Source: Natrinema zhouii (GTDB lineage: Archaea; Halobacteriota; Halobacteria; Halobacteriales; Natrialbaceae). Taken from it: a stretch of DNA of 64,000 bases. The first letter of the stretch is position 1, and every line of letters begins with the position of its first letter. Shown here piece by piece: positions 26,847 through 34,941 of the stretch. The stretch covers positions 124,001 through 188,000 of the forward strand of contig NZ_CP084882.1 of assembly GCF_013456555.2 (NCBI RefSeq). Direction: 5' to 3'. Both the position numbers and the translations under genes were made by a program. The notes beneath the pieces are model-generated. The model was not told where the DNA came from, ran no database searches, and worked only from the letters and a program-made list of their open reading frames with translations.

Positions 26847-26948
26847 ATGCTTCTGTTGATGGGCCGTTGTGTTTCTGGCATGGATGATGGCTCAGGTTCG
26901 CGGCGATCACGATCAAGTGCGTCCCGTTCAACCGAGATACCCCTATGA
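26847..26948 (+). CDS. 33-residue ORF bridging coupling-protein and primase genes
   Basis: ATG 26847 lies three bases after the coupling-protein stop, and its TGA (26946-26948) overlaps the ATG of the primase-like gene. It encodes a Ser/Arg-rich peptide beginning MLLLMGRCVSGMDDG. As with the ORF at 15203, it may be a micro-protein or a translational bridge. Evidence is only frame position. Confidence 0.35.
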   Translation: MLLLMGRCVSGMDDGSGSRRSRSSASRSTEIPL

Positions 26949-27871
26949 CGTGGAGACAGGCAACTCGCGACGAGGTCTATGCGTACTACACCGAGGAATT
27001 CCCCAAGTACGTAGACCAGCTCCCGTCATTTGTCACTCACACAGCACCGAAGGAGTTCGGGATCAGCTTCCGCGAGCGTCATCCCATCCGCAAATCGAAG
27101 CGCCCCGATCGCGACTTCATTCGACGGCCGACGTGGCGTACCACCTCAGATGGCGAGCCAGTCTCACAGAACTTCAGCGATTTCGAGGAACTCGTCTCGT
27201 TCATCCAATCTCCCGCACGGTACGACCCGTTCCAGGGAAGTGAGTACGCCTTGGCTGATCCCGATCTGCTCGAGAAGAGTGATCCGATTTCGGATGGCGT
27301 CTACTACGGGTTAGACAACTGGGACCGACCGTGGATCCTTGCAATCGATATCGATGCGAAAGACATCGCCACAGCACGCGCTGAACGCGAGCTTGACGAG
27401 ACCGACCTCGAGATCCAATCAGCAGATGCGAGTCGTGACGACGCGTTGCTCGCTGAGTCCGAGATTCGTGACGCCGATCCGAGGGGGTATCCCTACTCGT
27501 TCGAGGACATCGACCGTGCGATCGAGTACGGCTTCGAAACACGAGACCTCTTCACGGAGGTGTTTGCTGCCGAGGAGACGATGGTTATCTACTCTGGTCA
27601 AGGCGTCCACGTCTACCTGCTCGACGACGATCTTGAATACGGGTACGACGAGAAAAGCCGAGAAGTGCTCAACGACCTCTTGCTCGAGCGTTTTGAGATT
27701 CCGATCGATCCGGTTGTGACCGCTGACCGGAGCCGTCTGCTTCGCGTGCCCTACTCGTTGCACGCTGACGTCTGCCGTGTCGTCCAGCCGATCGAGAGCC
27801 CGGCCTTCGATCCTCGAACGGGAGCCCGTCCACAGTTCCTTGAAACCGAGCGTGAACTTACCCATGATTGA
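26945..27871 (+). CDS. PriS-like archaeo-eukaryotic primase subunit
   Basis: A 308-residue protein with the three hallmark blocks of AEP primases: the metal-binding pair in WILAIDIDAKDI (Asp135, Asp137), the nucleotide-binding SGQGVHVY around 217-224, and a third acidic/basic block in VTADRSRLLRVPYSLHADV near 257-275. That order matches archaeal PriS. It lacks an obvious zinc-binding insert. The gene overlaps the PriL-like gene by eight bases. I infer primer synthesis on DNA entering by conjugation or on the element itself. Confidence 0.8.
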   Translation: MTWRQATRDEVYAYYTEEFPKYVDQLPSFVTHTAPKEFGISFRERHPIRKSKRPDRDFIRRPTWRTTSDGEPVSQNFSDFEELVSFIQSPARYDPFQGSEYALADPDLLEKSDPISDGVYYGLDNWDRPWILAIDIDAKDIATARAERELDETDLEIQSADASRDDALLAESEIRDADPRGYPYSFEDIDRAIEYGFETRDLFTEVFAAEETMVIYSGQGVHVYLLDDDLEYGYDEKSREVLNDLLLERFEIPIDPVVTADRSRLLRVPYSLHADVCRVVQPIESPAFDPRTGARPQFLETERELTHD

Positions 27872-29411
27872 TCCACGAGAGACCGAGCGAGACGCCTACC
27901 TCGCTGCAGCGATCCCAACCAACTACACTGACAGAGAGATCGTTCGATTGTTCACCCGCGGGTACGACCGCTACGTCGTCGATAATACACCAGACCGAGA
28001 GACGCTGCTTTCGGATCTCGAACAGTTTGGGACTGCTGCGTTCAAGAGCTCCCAGCGCAACCGCCCGCTCGAGTATCCATTCGTCGATGAGCCCGCCACG
28101 CTCGTATTGCTGGCTACTCTCAGTACAGTTTGCGTGAGCGAACAACCCCGCTTCGAGGACACACCGCCTCGTCGGAATCAAGTCCTCCACAACATCCGCG
28201 AGCTGTTCGCGACCAACCTCCTCGCACTTGTGCATGAGTACGACGATCCATCGCTCTACCAAGAGATGGCTGAGGTCCTCTACGCGAAAGGCCCCAGTCA
28301 GGATGGTCCCCACCCGGGTCGCGTTTGTACGGGCGTCAAACCGGTGCCCGAATTCGACGAGGAGGGGACTGCCGATAATGAGTACGATCTCTATGTGGAA
28401 ATCCCAATGGCAGCTGCCTCTCGAAAGTGTCTCGCGCGAGCATCCACCGAAGCGACGAGTGTCGACGAAACGGGCGAGATTCGAACGCAGGTCAAGAACA
28501 ATCGTCTCTACGTCCCACTCGACCACCTCCATGACACCTATCGATCGTACGCCAAGCGGTGTTTTGGCCGGCTACAGGCAGTCCAAGAGGATGAACTCGG
28601 TGAGCCACAACGCAAGTGGCTTCGAGAGCACGAGACGGCGATCTCCGAGCGTACTGACTACGCCCTCGAGATCGGCCAGTACGAGAAGGTGTGGAAAAAT
28701 TGGGATCAAGGCGAGCAGGTCGTCCGACTGCTCCAAAATGCGGTGCGAGCGTCACCCCAGACTCAGATCGGCGAGTTTCATACTGCTCAGGAGTTGTCCG
28801 ACGCGCTCGAGGTATACGAACCAGAAAACGAGAGTGAACGAGCCCAGCTCACACAGCTGTCGACCCCTCGAAGTGTAGGGAACTCGCTTGCAGATCATTC
28901 ATCGCATCGATCGGTGTCAGTCGATCGGGGTGACCGCGTCAATACGTATCGGATTGGCTACTCGGGCGGTGGATCGCGCCCACTCGAGATTACGGAACTC
29001 GAAGACCTGTTTGAACTCCCTTGTATGGCAGCGATGGATGAGCGGCTCCAAGAGGAGAAACCAGTCCGAAAAGACCTCTTCAACCTCGTTCGGATGGTAA
29101 TGTGGCTTCCGCAGTACCGCGAGAGGCCCGTCGACGCGATTACCGATGAACTCAAAGACCTGTTCAGTCGGTGGCCGTGGTTCGATCCAGAGATCCCCGC
29201 CTACCAGATCAAGTACGAAGCCAGGCGGGGCGATCGTGGCATTGGTTCCAAAGGGAACACACCCCTGCCAATGAATTGTAATAATGACGATATGCAACGG
29301 TACTGTATCGGCAAAGAGCAGTGCCCCTACTCAATCTATGGCAGCCTCCCATTCCCCGACGACATGTACGACCAACTCGAGCAGACTGACGATTTCTCCT
29401 CACACCTATAG
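27864..29411 (+). CDS. PriL-like protein with four-cysteine iron-sulfur motif
   Basis: A 515-residue protein starting at ATG 27864 inside the end of the primase gene. Its C-terminal third carries four cysteines at 387 (FELPCMAAMDERL), 472 (PMNCNNDDM), 481 (RYC) and 487 (KEQCPYS). The order and sequence context (C-x-x-x with a downstream helix, then a C-rich run before a Pro-Tyr-rich end) resemble the [4Fe-4S] domain of primase large subunits. The N-terminal half is helical and divergent. Together with the upstream gene it forms a complete but divergent PriS-PriL pair. Confidence 0.7.
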   Translation: MIDPRETERDAYLAAAIPTNYTDREIVRLFTRGYDRYVVDNTPDRETLLSDLEQFGTAAFKSSQRNRPLEYPFVDEPATLVLLATLSTVCVSEQPRFEDTPPRRNQVLHNIRELFATNLLALVHEYDDPSLYQEMAEVLYAKGPSQDGPHPGRVCTGVKPVPEFDEEGTADNEYDLYVEIPMAAASRKCLARASTEATSVDETGEIRTQVKNNRLYVPLDHLHDTYRSYAKRCFGRLQAVQEDELGEPQRKWLREHETAISERTDYALEIGQYEKVWKNWDQGEQVVRLLQNAVRASPQTQIGEFHTAQELSDALEVYEPENESERAQLTQLSTPRSVGNSLADHSSHRSVSVDRGDRVNTYRIGYSGGGSRPLEITELEDLFELPCMAAMDERLQEEKPVRKDLFNLVRMVMWLPQYRERPVDAITDELKDLFSRWPWFDPEIPAYQIKYEARRGDRGIGSKGNTPLPMNCNNDDMQRYCIGKEQCPYSIYGSLPFPDDMYDQLEQTDDFSSHL

Positions 29412-29819
29412 CACAAACATTTACAAAGAATCGACCCATCCATAGATCCATTATTTCACCGAACCATCCAACGATTCAAAAATTTACGAATCTACACCTT
29501 TCCCATACCTATCTGAAACACTATGTGTACTAATTCCATTTAATTTTGGGTATATAATATCCCGTCGACCACGATCTAAGGCCTGAGACTGCGAAAAAGA
29601 CTGAATACTGTGATTCTCGCCCCAAACTGTTTCTACAAATGACAATCTATTTTTCTATTCCTATCCAACATAAAACGGCGATATGCTCAATAACGACGGT
29701 TTCACCCCTCCGTCGAGCACGTTCTTGAATCCACTCTAAAATTCGAACGCGTCGACCACACCGTTACGCCCTTAGACGAGCCCGACGGGGATATAAAGAG
29801 ATATAAGATCGTAAAACCG
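29412..29819. other. AT-rich intergenic stretch after the transfer module
   Basis: No gene is visible. Composition is clearly more AT-rich than the surroundings (TTTAATTTTGGGTATATAAT, CATAAAACGGCG), possibly holding a terminator for the 17 kb transfer block and a promoter region. I found no strong hairpin. Confidence 0.5.
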
Positions 29820-30650
29820 GTCGTGAATGGCGAAAAATCGTCCAAAGGAATGGGGAGGTATGCAGAAACAGAGGTGTGCGCGACGGGTAGTGAGACGTGG
29901 AGAGTTCAGAGGGCAAGGGAAGGTGTATGTATCAGAAAATAGAAGTCCGGTCTGGAGGAGTGTGTGGACTCGAGAATGGAGGGATTGAGTTGGGTGTAGA
30001 ACGGGTGGAAGGTAGAGGCAGTAACAAGGGGGTGGTCGGAAGGGGAATGAGAGAGGAGTGAGAAGCATTTTTAGAACACGATCAGTGGAGAGTGGAGAGC
30101 GGTAGAGGGGTGGGAGGGAACGGGGTGAGAGACAAGGTAATAGATGTGAGAAAAAGTTGCAAAGAGAGCAGAATGTGAGGAGCCAATAGAGAAAGAAGAG
30201 GGGTGGGAGAAGTAGAGAGAGGATGGTGCTCGTGGTGAGAGGGGGAGAAGAGAGGGAGGTGCAGAGAACGAGTGAAGGGCGGAGATCAGGGTGGAGTGTG
30301 GTGATCGGAGTGGAGGGGCAGAGGATTGGAGCAGGGGACTGGAGATGAAGCTGAGGAGAGGTGAGAGTGGGAGGAACGTACAAGCTAGGAGCCAGGCCGT
30401 GACCGGGGAGTTTGGGGGGAGCTCGAGGATAGGGATAGAGTGGACCTGGAGGGGAGGTAGTACAGTGTGGGTTGCTCTCCTCGAGGGGAGAATGTGGCCG
30501 TGGGCGAGGACGTCGACAGGGAGGTGGTACTCGAGGGTGGTGGTGAGGGAAGAGCAGCTAGGAGGACGTCAGGGTAGATGATCGTGATGGTGATGTACGT
30601 AGAGTGGCAGGGAAGACGTCAGGCTAGGTGATCGCGACGGCAGTGTTGTT
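29820..30650. other. Purine-rich non-coding tract 1
   Basis: About 800 bp in which the plus strand is heavily A and G with few pyrimidines, for example GGAGAGTGGAGAGCGGTAGA and GAGAGAGGATGGTGCTCGTG. Plus-strand frames are broken by stops. The long open minus-strand frame here would encode only Pro/Leu/Ser low-complexity sequence and is an artefact of pyrimidine bias. A second similar tract lies at about 34040-34330. Function unknown; candidates are an unusual leader transcript, a transfer origin or a structured DNA region. Confidence 0.6.
30561..30646 (+). repeat. Tandem 36 bp imperfect direct repeats
   Basis: Two copies at 30561-30596 and 30611-30646, 50 bp apart, each with the palindrome GACGTC followed by CAGG, TAG, TGATCG and a GA-GG pair; about 28 of 36 bases match. 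They end about 30 bp before the ATG at 30679, so they could be operator or iteron sites for the zinc-ribbon gene. Confidence 0.55.
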
Positions 30651-30678
30651 CACCCACCTGAGAGGGGTGAGTCGGGAT

Positions 30679-31236
30679 ATGAGCTGGACTGACCAACACC
30701 AGACGGAAGAGGCAGAGGACGACGACCAGATCCTGAGCGAGGAATTCGACGACTGGGTTCGAGAAGGAGCAGCGCTAGGTGAGGAAGACGAACCGGAGGC
30801 AGACCAAGCTGATACCACAGTGGACGAAGCCGGGAGTACAGCCGAGGATAGTGAGGAGAGCAGTGAGGTTGAATCGGCCGGGGCAGCATCGATGGGATCG
30901 GGTACTGTCTCGAGGCAGGGATCGGACGAGCCGCTGATGATGAACCAGTGCCCGCGGTGTGACGGTCGCGAGTTCGTTTCGAAGAAGCTCGTGTACGAGG
31001 AGTTCCACTACAGTGAGGAGGGCACGCTCGAGGGGCACCAGAACAACGTCCGGGCAGAGTTCGAGTACACGTGTCTCGAGTGTCAGGAACGGTTCCACGA
31101 ATTACCGAGGAGTGCGCGATCGTACTATACGGAAGTGGCGGTGCTACGGCAGGATCTGCGGCGAGCGATTCGGGTGCAGGTGCGGGCGTGGGCCGGTTCG
31201 ATGAGATCCTGGATCGGGAAGCCGTACAGAAGGTAG
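30679..31236 (+). CDS. Acidic protein with C-terminal zinc ribbon
   Basis: A 185-residue protein. The first 95 residues are a very acidic, probably disordered segment (QTEEAEDDDQILSEEFDDWV). A zinc ribbon follows: NQCPRCDGREFVSKKL and EYTCLECQERFHEL form two CxxC knuckles. A basic tail closes the chain (VRAWAGSMRSWIGKPYRR). I chose ATG 30679 because upstream codons lie in the repeat region. It may bind nucleic acid or act with the transcription machinery; the layout resembles TFS-like zinc ribbons only loosely. Preceded by the purine-rich tract. Confidence 0.7.
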   Translation: MSWTDQHQTEEAEDDDQILSEEFDDWVREGAALGEEDEPEADQADTTVDEAGSTAEDSEESSEVESAGAASMGSGTVSRQGSDEPLMMNQCPRCDGREFVSKKLVYEEFHYSEEGTLEGHQNNVRAEFEYTCLECQERFHELPRSARSYYTEVAVLRQDLRRAIRVQVRAWAGSMRSWIGKPYRR

Positions 31237-31639
31237 GGAATCGGTGCGGTTTGAGTGAGAGGGAGGACGAGAGTGGTGAGATGAGGGAGGTGAGTATGGA
31301 GGGACGACGGGCGGACCGCCCCGCACAGTACCGCCCTCCCACGGTCACCCGCCCACCTCCAGGTTCCAGGCTGCTCGCTCGCTCTCTTCGAGCTCGCTGT
31401 GCTGCCGGGCTTTCCCCAGTGTAAGGTGTCATAGGTTCTCTCAAAGATTGGTTTCACCCCAGACTCCAGTGAATCAGCTGGTATGTAGGTAGGCGTATTG
31501 AACGCTCTCTGCATAAGTTGGCTAAAACGACAATATGTAAGAAAGTACTTATAACTTGTAAGGCCAGGTAATCTCAAATACAGGTTGAAGACCAGCACCC
31601 GCTGTTCAACCAAGATGTTGGAACGTTCCAGGCCAAGGT
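31237..31639. other. Intergenic region with element-border-like repeats
   Basis: No gene seen. GGCTGCTCGCTC at 31369 followed by TCGCTGTGCTGCCGGGCT is repeated in direct orientation at 34651-34687. GGTGTCATAG at 31425-31434 faces its inverse CTATGACACC at 33935-33944. Both repeat pairs bracket the AbiE-like gene pair, consistent with an inserted module. Confidence 0.5.
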
Positions 31640-31691
31640 TGTAAACCATTTTGTCGGATCATTTTTAAGTGTTCGGACAATATAGTTTACA
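31640..31691. promoter_or_regulatory. Promoter and 19 bp inverted-repeat operator of the AbiE-like pair
   Basis: TGTAAACCATTTTGTCGGA at 31640-31658 is matched by TCGGACAATATAGTTTACA at 31673-31691 as its inverted complement, 16 of 19 positions. A TATA-like ATTTTTAAG at about 31661 lies in the spacer and the second arm ends three bases before the ATG. This suggests direct repression of the pair by its own winged-helix protein. Confidence 0.72.
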
Positions 31692-31694
31692 AAG

Positions 31695-32645
31695 ATGCTC
31701 TCGAAGACCGGATTCGAAATTTTTGACGTGCTGTGTTCTGCGCGAGAAGCGACTGCGAAAGACCTCGCAGCAGAAACCGGGCACAGTCGGAAGCAGGTCT
31801 ACCGCGTCGTTGATAACTTACTCGAAGTCGGGTTGGTAGACGAGTCCCGGCGTCATCGTAATCAACGCGTCGTACGTGCAACCGATGATCCGGTGGTCGA
31901 AGCCTACCGGCACCTCACATCGAAGCTCGGCCACGTGGACTGGCCAGAACTCCTCTCACCAGCAACGATCCGCGTCTGCTGGTATCTCGATGAACCCCGC
32001 CGCGTCACGGCAATCGCTGACAGATTAGGAATCACGCGGCAAGCCGTTCACAAAGCCCTGACACCACTCAAGAACCGAGCGATGTTAGCCCCATCCGGCC
32101 CAGACTACGCCCTCACCGACGATCTCCAACCGTTACGTGACTTCGCTCAGGAAGTCGTGACACATGAGCATCGAACACGAGCTCGAAAACTCGCCCCCAG
32201 CGCGACCATAGCGTGGTGCGATCCGAAACGCGCACTCGCCCAGGTTCAGACTTCGGAAAACACTGACGCACTCCAACAGGCTTCTGAGTGGGACACGACT
32301 GGCTTAGCAGCGTTCTACGCGTATGACCTGCAATTCTTCCTCGCCGGTGAACCAGCATTCTGGTACGCGCCAGATGACCAACTCACGCCTGCGGACATCG
32401 TCTGTCACACACTCGTTCTTGAGGCGGGCGCTCGACGAGTGAGTTACGCGATGCTTCTCATCGAACAGGAGCAGATCCCCGAAGACGACTTACTTGAGAC
32501 CGCGTCATGGTACGGGATTGAACCGCTGATTGAACGAATCTACCAGTTCATCAAGGGCGACTTCGCCACGACCGATGATGTGGGAAACAGCATCCCGAGT
32601 GGTCAGGAGTACGCCGCATTGAAAGAACAGTACGGGGTTGCGTAA
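31695..32645 (+). CDS. AbiEi-like winged-helix antitoxin/regulator
   Basis: A 316-residue protein with two winged-helix domains, at about 8-58 (EATAKDLAAETGHSRKQVYR) and 95-140 (RRVTAIADRLGITRQAVHKA). A larger C-terminal domain contains QFFLAGEPAFWYAPDD and IVCHTLVLEAGARR. Two-HTH regulators followed by a nucleotidyltransferase define AbiE-type (type IV) toxin-antitoxin pairs, where the regulator represses the operon and the transferase is the toxin. The gene overlaps its dyad operator region and is followed one base later by the transferase. The exact AbiEi family is not certain. Confidence 0.72.
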   Translation: MLSKTGFEIFDVLCSAREATAKDLAAETGHSRKQVYRVVDNLLEVGLVDESRRHRNQRVVRATDDPVVEAYRHLTSKLGHVDWPELLSPATIRVCWYLDEPRRVTAIADRLGITRQAVHKALTPLKNRAMLAPSGPDYALTDDLQPLRDFAQEVVTHEHRTRARKLAPSATIAWCDPKRALAQVQTSENTDALQQASEWDTTGLAAFYAYDLQFFLAGEPAFWYAPDDQLTPADIVCHTLVLEAGARRVSYAMLLIEQEQIPEDDLLETASWYGIEPLIERIYQFIKGDFATTDDVGNSIPSGQEYAALKEQYGVA

Positions 32646-32646
32646 G

Positions 32647-33525
32647 ATGACCGTGTTTAGTGGTAGTGAAGCGATCAAGGAGTTCCTTGATGAGTTTGAC
32701 GAGTGGCTTTCAGAACCGGTTGACGTGTACTTGTTGGGCGGGTCCGCAATGACTATCCATGGGTTAAAAGACCAGACCGAAGACATTGACCTCGCGCTCG
32801 CCGTGACCACCGAATTCGAGCACGCTTACCAAGCGCTTCAACACCACGGATTCGAGGTGATCGGCGAACCAACCGAATCGTTCGACGGTGTGGGGAAAAC
32901 GGTCGAACTTCGCCACCCGGACCGAGGGTTCCGCGTTGACCTGTTTGAGCGGCAAGTCGTCGGCAAGGTTCGAATCACAAACCGAATGCATGGCCGAGCA
33001 GACGAGTTCTGGACCGGCGAGCACGCCCAAGCGTACGTACTCGCTGACGAGGACATGTTCCTGCTAAAAGCTGTCTCAGGCGGTGACTTAGGGAGCGGAA
33101 GGCGGCGGGATATTGAGGATATGCGAATCTACGCACAACGCGGCTTGGCGTACGAAACAATCATCGAAGAAATAGAGGAACAACGCCCGTTCAACACTGG
33201 CTCGACTGAGGCACGGCACATCCGCGATCGCTCTCATCCGTTGTTCGCCATCGAAACTGCGGTTCATTCACTCTCAGGTCTGCCGACAGCATTCACGACG
33301 CGTATCAGTGCATTCGCAACCGAATTCGAAGTTGAGTATTTCGTTCTGGGAGCGATTGAGGACGGTTTGCACGAGAACGAAGGGATTCAAGACGCTGTTC
33401 TCTCGAACGTGCAGACGCTTTCAGATAACGAGCAGCAAGCCGTCTCAGAAGCGGCTGACCGGCTCATCGAGAAGCAGATTGTTGAACCAGACAACGGTTC
33501 ACTTTATCCAAAACACTCAGCGTAG
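32647..33525 (+). CDS. Nucleotidyltransferase (AbiEii/DUF6036-like), probable toxin
   Basis: A 292-residue protein with the polymerase-beta-type signature: DVYLLGGSAMTIHGLK followed by DIDLAL, giving G-G-S and the metal-binding D-x-D. A third acidic residue is likely in FRVDLFERQ. Length and motifs fit DUF6036/AbiEii-type transferases, which in known systems transfer nucleotides onto tRNA or other targets. ATG 32647 follows the regulator stop with no gap. A TTG start three codons earlier would overlap it. Likely toxin of a defence or stability module. Confidence 0.78.
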   Translation: MTVFSGSEAIKEFLDEFDEWLSEPVDVYLLGGSAMTIHGLKDQTEDIDLALAVTTEFEHAYQALQHHGFEVIGEPTESFDGVGKTVELRHPDRGFRVDLFERQVVGKVRITNRMHGRADEFWTGEHAQAYVLADEDMFLLKAVSGGDLGSGRRRDIEDMRIYAQRGLAYETIIEEIEEQRPFNTGSTEARHIRDRSHPLFAIETAVHSLSGLPTAFTTRISAFATEFEVEYFVLGAIEDGLHENEGIQDAVLSNVQTLSDNEQQAVSEAADRLIEKQIVEPDNGSLYPKHSA

Positions 33526-33564
33526 GGTTCAGAAACCGACGAGTATAGTGTCCTGATAGACTTT

Positions 33565-33867
33565 CTAAGCGCGTGCTTCCGGCGATAGTTGCCACGCATA
33601 CTGAACCCCGAAAGTATCCACGCCGAGGTCGTTCAGTCCGACGGCGTTCATTGTCTGTTTCATCTCGTGGATGGCGCCTTTATCGTACGAGAATTCAGAG
33701 GAGATATTTGATAGGCTCACCCACCGGTACCCATCCCGCTCACGTTCTCGGTCAGTTGCTACAACCAAGAATACATGCACGGTCTTCTCTACCGGCGCAG
33801 CACCACCGTACCGGTAACTGTATTGTACGGTGTACGTCGTGAGCTCCAGTCCTTGATCGCAGGACAC
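33565..33867 (-). CDS. Possible truncated NUDIX-like protein
   Basis: A 100-residue frame. The stretch TVQYSYRYGGAAPVEKTVHV, then FLVVATDRE and YRWVSLSNISSEFSYDKGAI, resembles the second half of a NUDIX hydrolase: the strands after the Nudix box and the Trp-containing loop. The catalytic Nudix box itself is absent, so it would be inactive. It lies just inside the inverted GGTGTCATAG border of the AbiE-like module. It may instead be an unrelated small protein. Confidence 0.4.
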   Translation of the reverse strand: MSCDQGLELTTYTVQYSYRYGGAAPVEKTVHVFLVVATDRERERDGYRWVSLSNISSEFSYDKGAIHEMKQTMNAVGLNDLGVDTFGVQYAWQLSPEARA

Positions 33868-34941
33868 TTCTCAACAAGTTCTTGTCCTGTACGTAACACT
33901 CGTCGGGGTCAACGAAACTGGTACGCGACCCGTTCTATGACACCCTCCCAGTGTGTCAGATTGGCTCCTCTCGGTCGGTGGTCCTGCTGCTCGAGATCGA
34001 TCTGAGCGTTGGACAGCTGGACGGTGCTGACGGAGGTAGCAGCATGGACGATTGACGGGTTCGGTATCGGTAGTGAACGGGGAGATCGAGAAGGCAGTAC
34101 ACGCGGGATGGTAGTACGCTGGTACGTTGGGGGAGAGACGAAGACGATGTTGCGGGGGTACGGATAGACGTGTGAATTGCTCGGATTGTGTAGGGCAGAG
34201 TGAGGTTGGCGTGGAGGTGATGCTCGAGGAGAGGAGAATAGAAGGAGGGGTAGGGTAAGGGGAAGATCGTGATGGAGGGATGGAGACAGAGAGATGGTTG
34301 TGAGGGAGACGACGTCGTCGATATTACTCGAGCAGAGAGGGGGAGCGGAGTACACTACCCCCGAAAGCCCTCGGCCGCTCGGCATCCCGCGCCTCGCTGC
34401 GCGTCTCACTCCCTCGCAACGCTCGGTCGTTGCGGTGCTTGCCGAGCGAGAGCCGCGGCTCTCGCTGGCCTCCGCTCGCTCCACTCGCGGAGACGTCGGC
34501 GGGGGACGACCGAGTCGACCTCGCCCTTTCGAAGCCCACCAGGCTGAGCTGAAGGCGGGGATGCTGTAGCTATCTCTCGACTGGTGTGAACGAGATGGCA
34601 CGCCCCGCTCGCCTTCCCTCCCTCTGCATCGCTTGCGACCGACCATTCCGGGCTGCTCGCTCCCGGTGGTCGCTGTGCTGCCGGGCTCTGGTTTCGACGC
34701 CAGCGGGTAACCGCGAGGGGTTGCGCGGCGTCGCTGCTCACCCCCCACGGTTACTCCGCTGGACGCTCGCGCCGGTCGTCTCGGCGCGCGGTGCTGGCTG
34801 GTGGGGGTGGGTGTCCCGCTCTACTCGCGCCTCAGGGGACCTGAAGGCGCGAGCGAGAGCGGTTGCAGGAGACGAACACAGTTGGGACTCAGAAGAGTTG
34901 AGGTGAAGACGCGGTGGGTAGCGCCTTCGAGGTAAACTACA
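33868..34941. other. Second purine-rich tract and GC-rich inverted repeats
   Basis: No gene that I can support. About 34040-34330 is purine-rich on the plus strand (AGGAGAGGAGAATAGAAGGA), like 29820-30650. From 34360 to 34870 the DNA is very GC-rich with short palindromes (CGCTCGCTCC types) and a direct copy of the 31369 repeat at 34651-34687. The region leads into the OB-fold gene, as tract 1 leads into the zinc-ribbon gene. Confidence 0.5.

Noticed and set aside
29772..30383. Open minus-strand frame of about 200 codons in the purine-rich tract
   Set aside because: It is Pro/Leu/Ser-rich low-complexity sequence caused by pyrimidine bias of that strand, unlike acidic haloarchaeal proteins.
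34360..34870. GC-rich open frames before the OB-fold gene
   Set aside because: They arise from palindromic GC-rich DNA and lack haloarchaeal composition.
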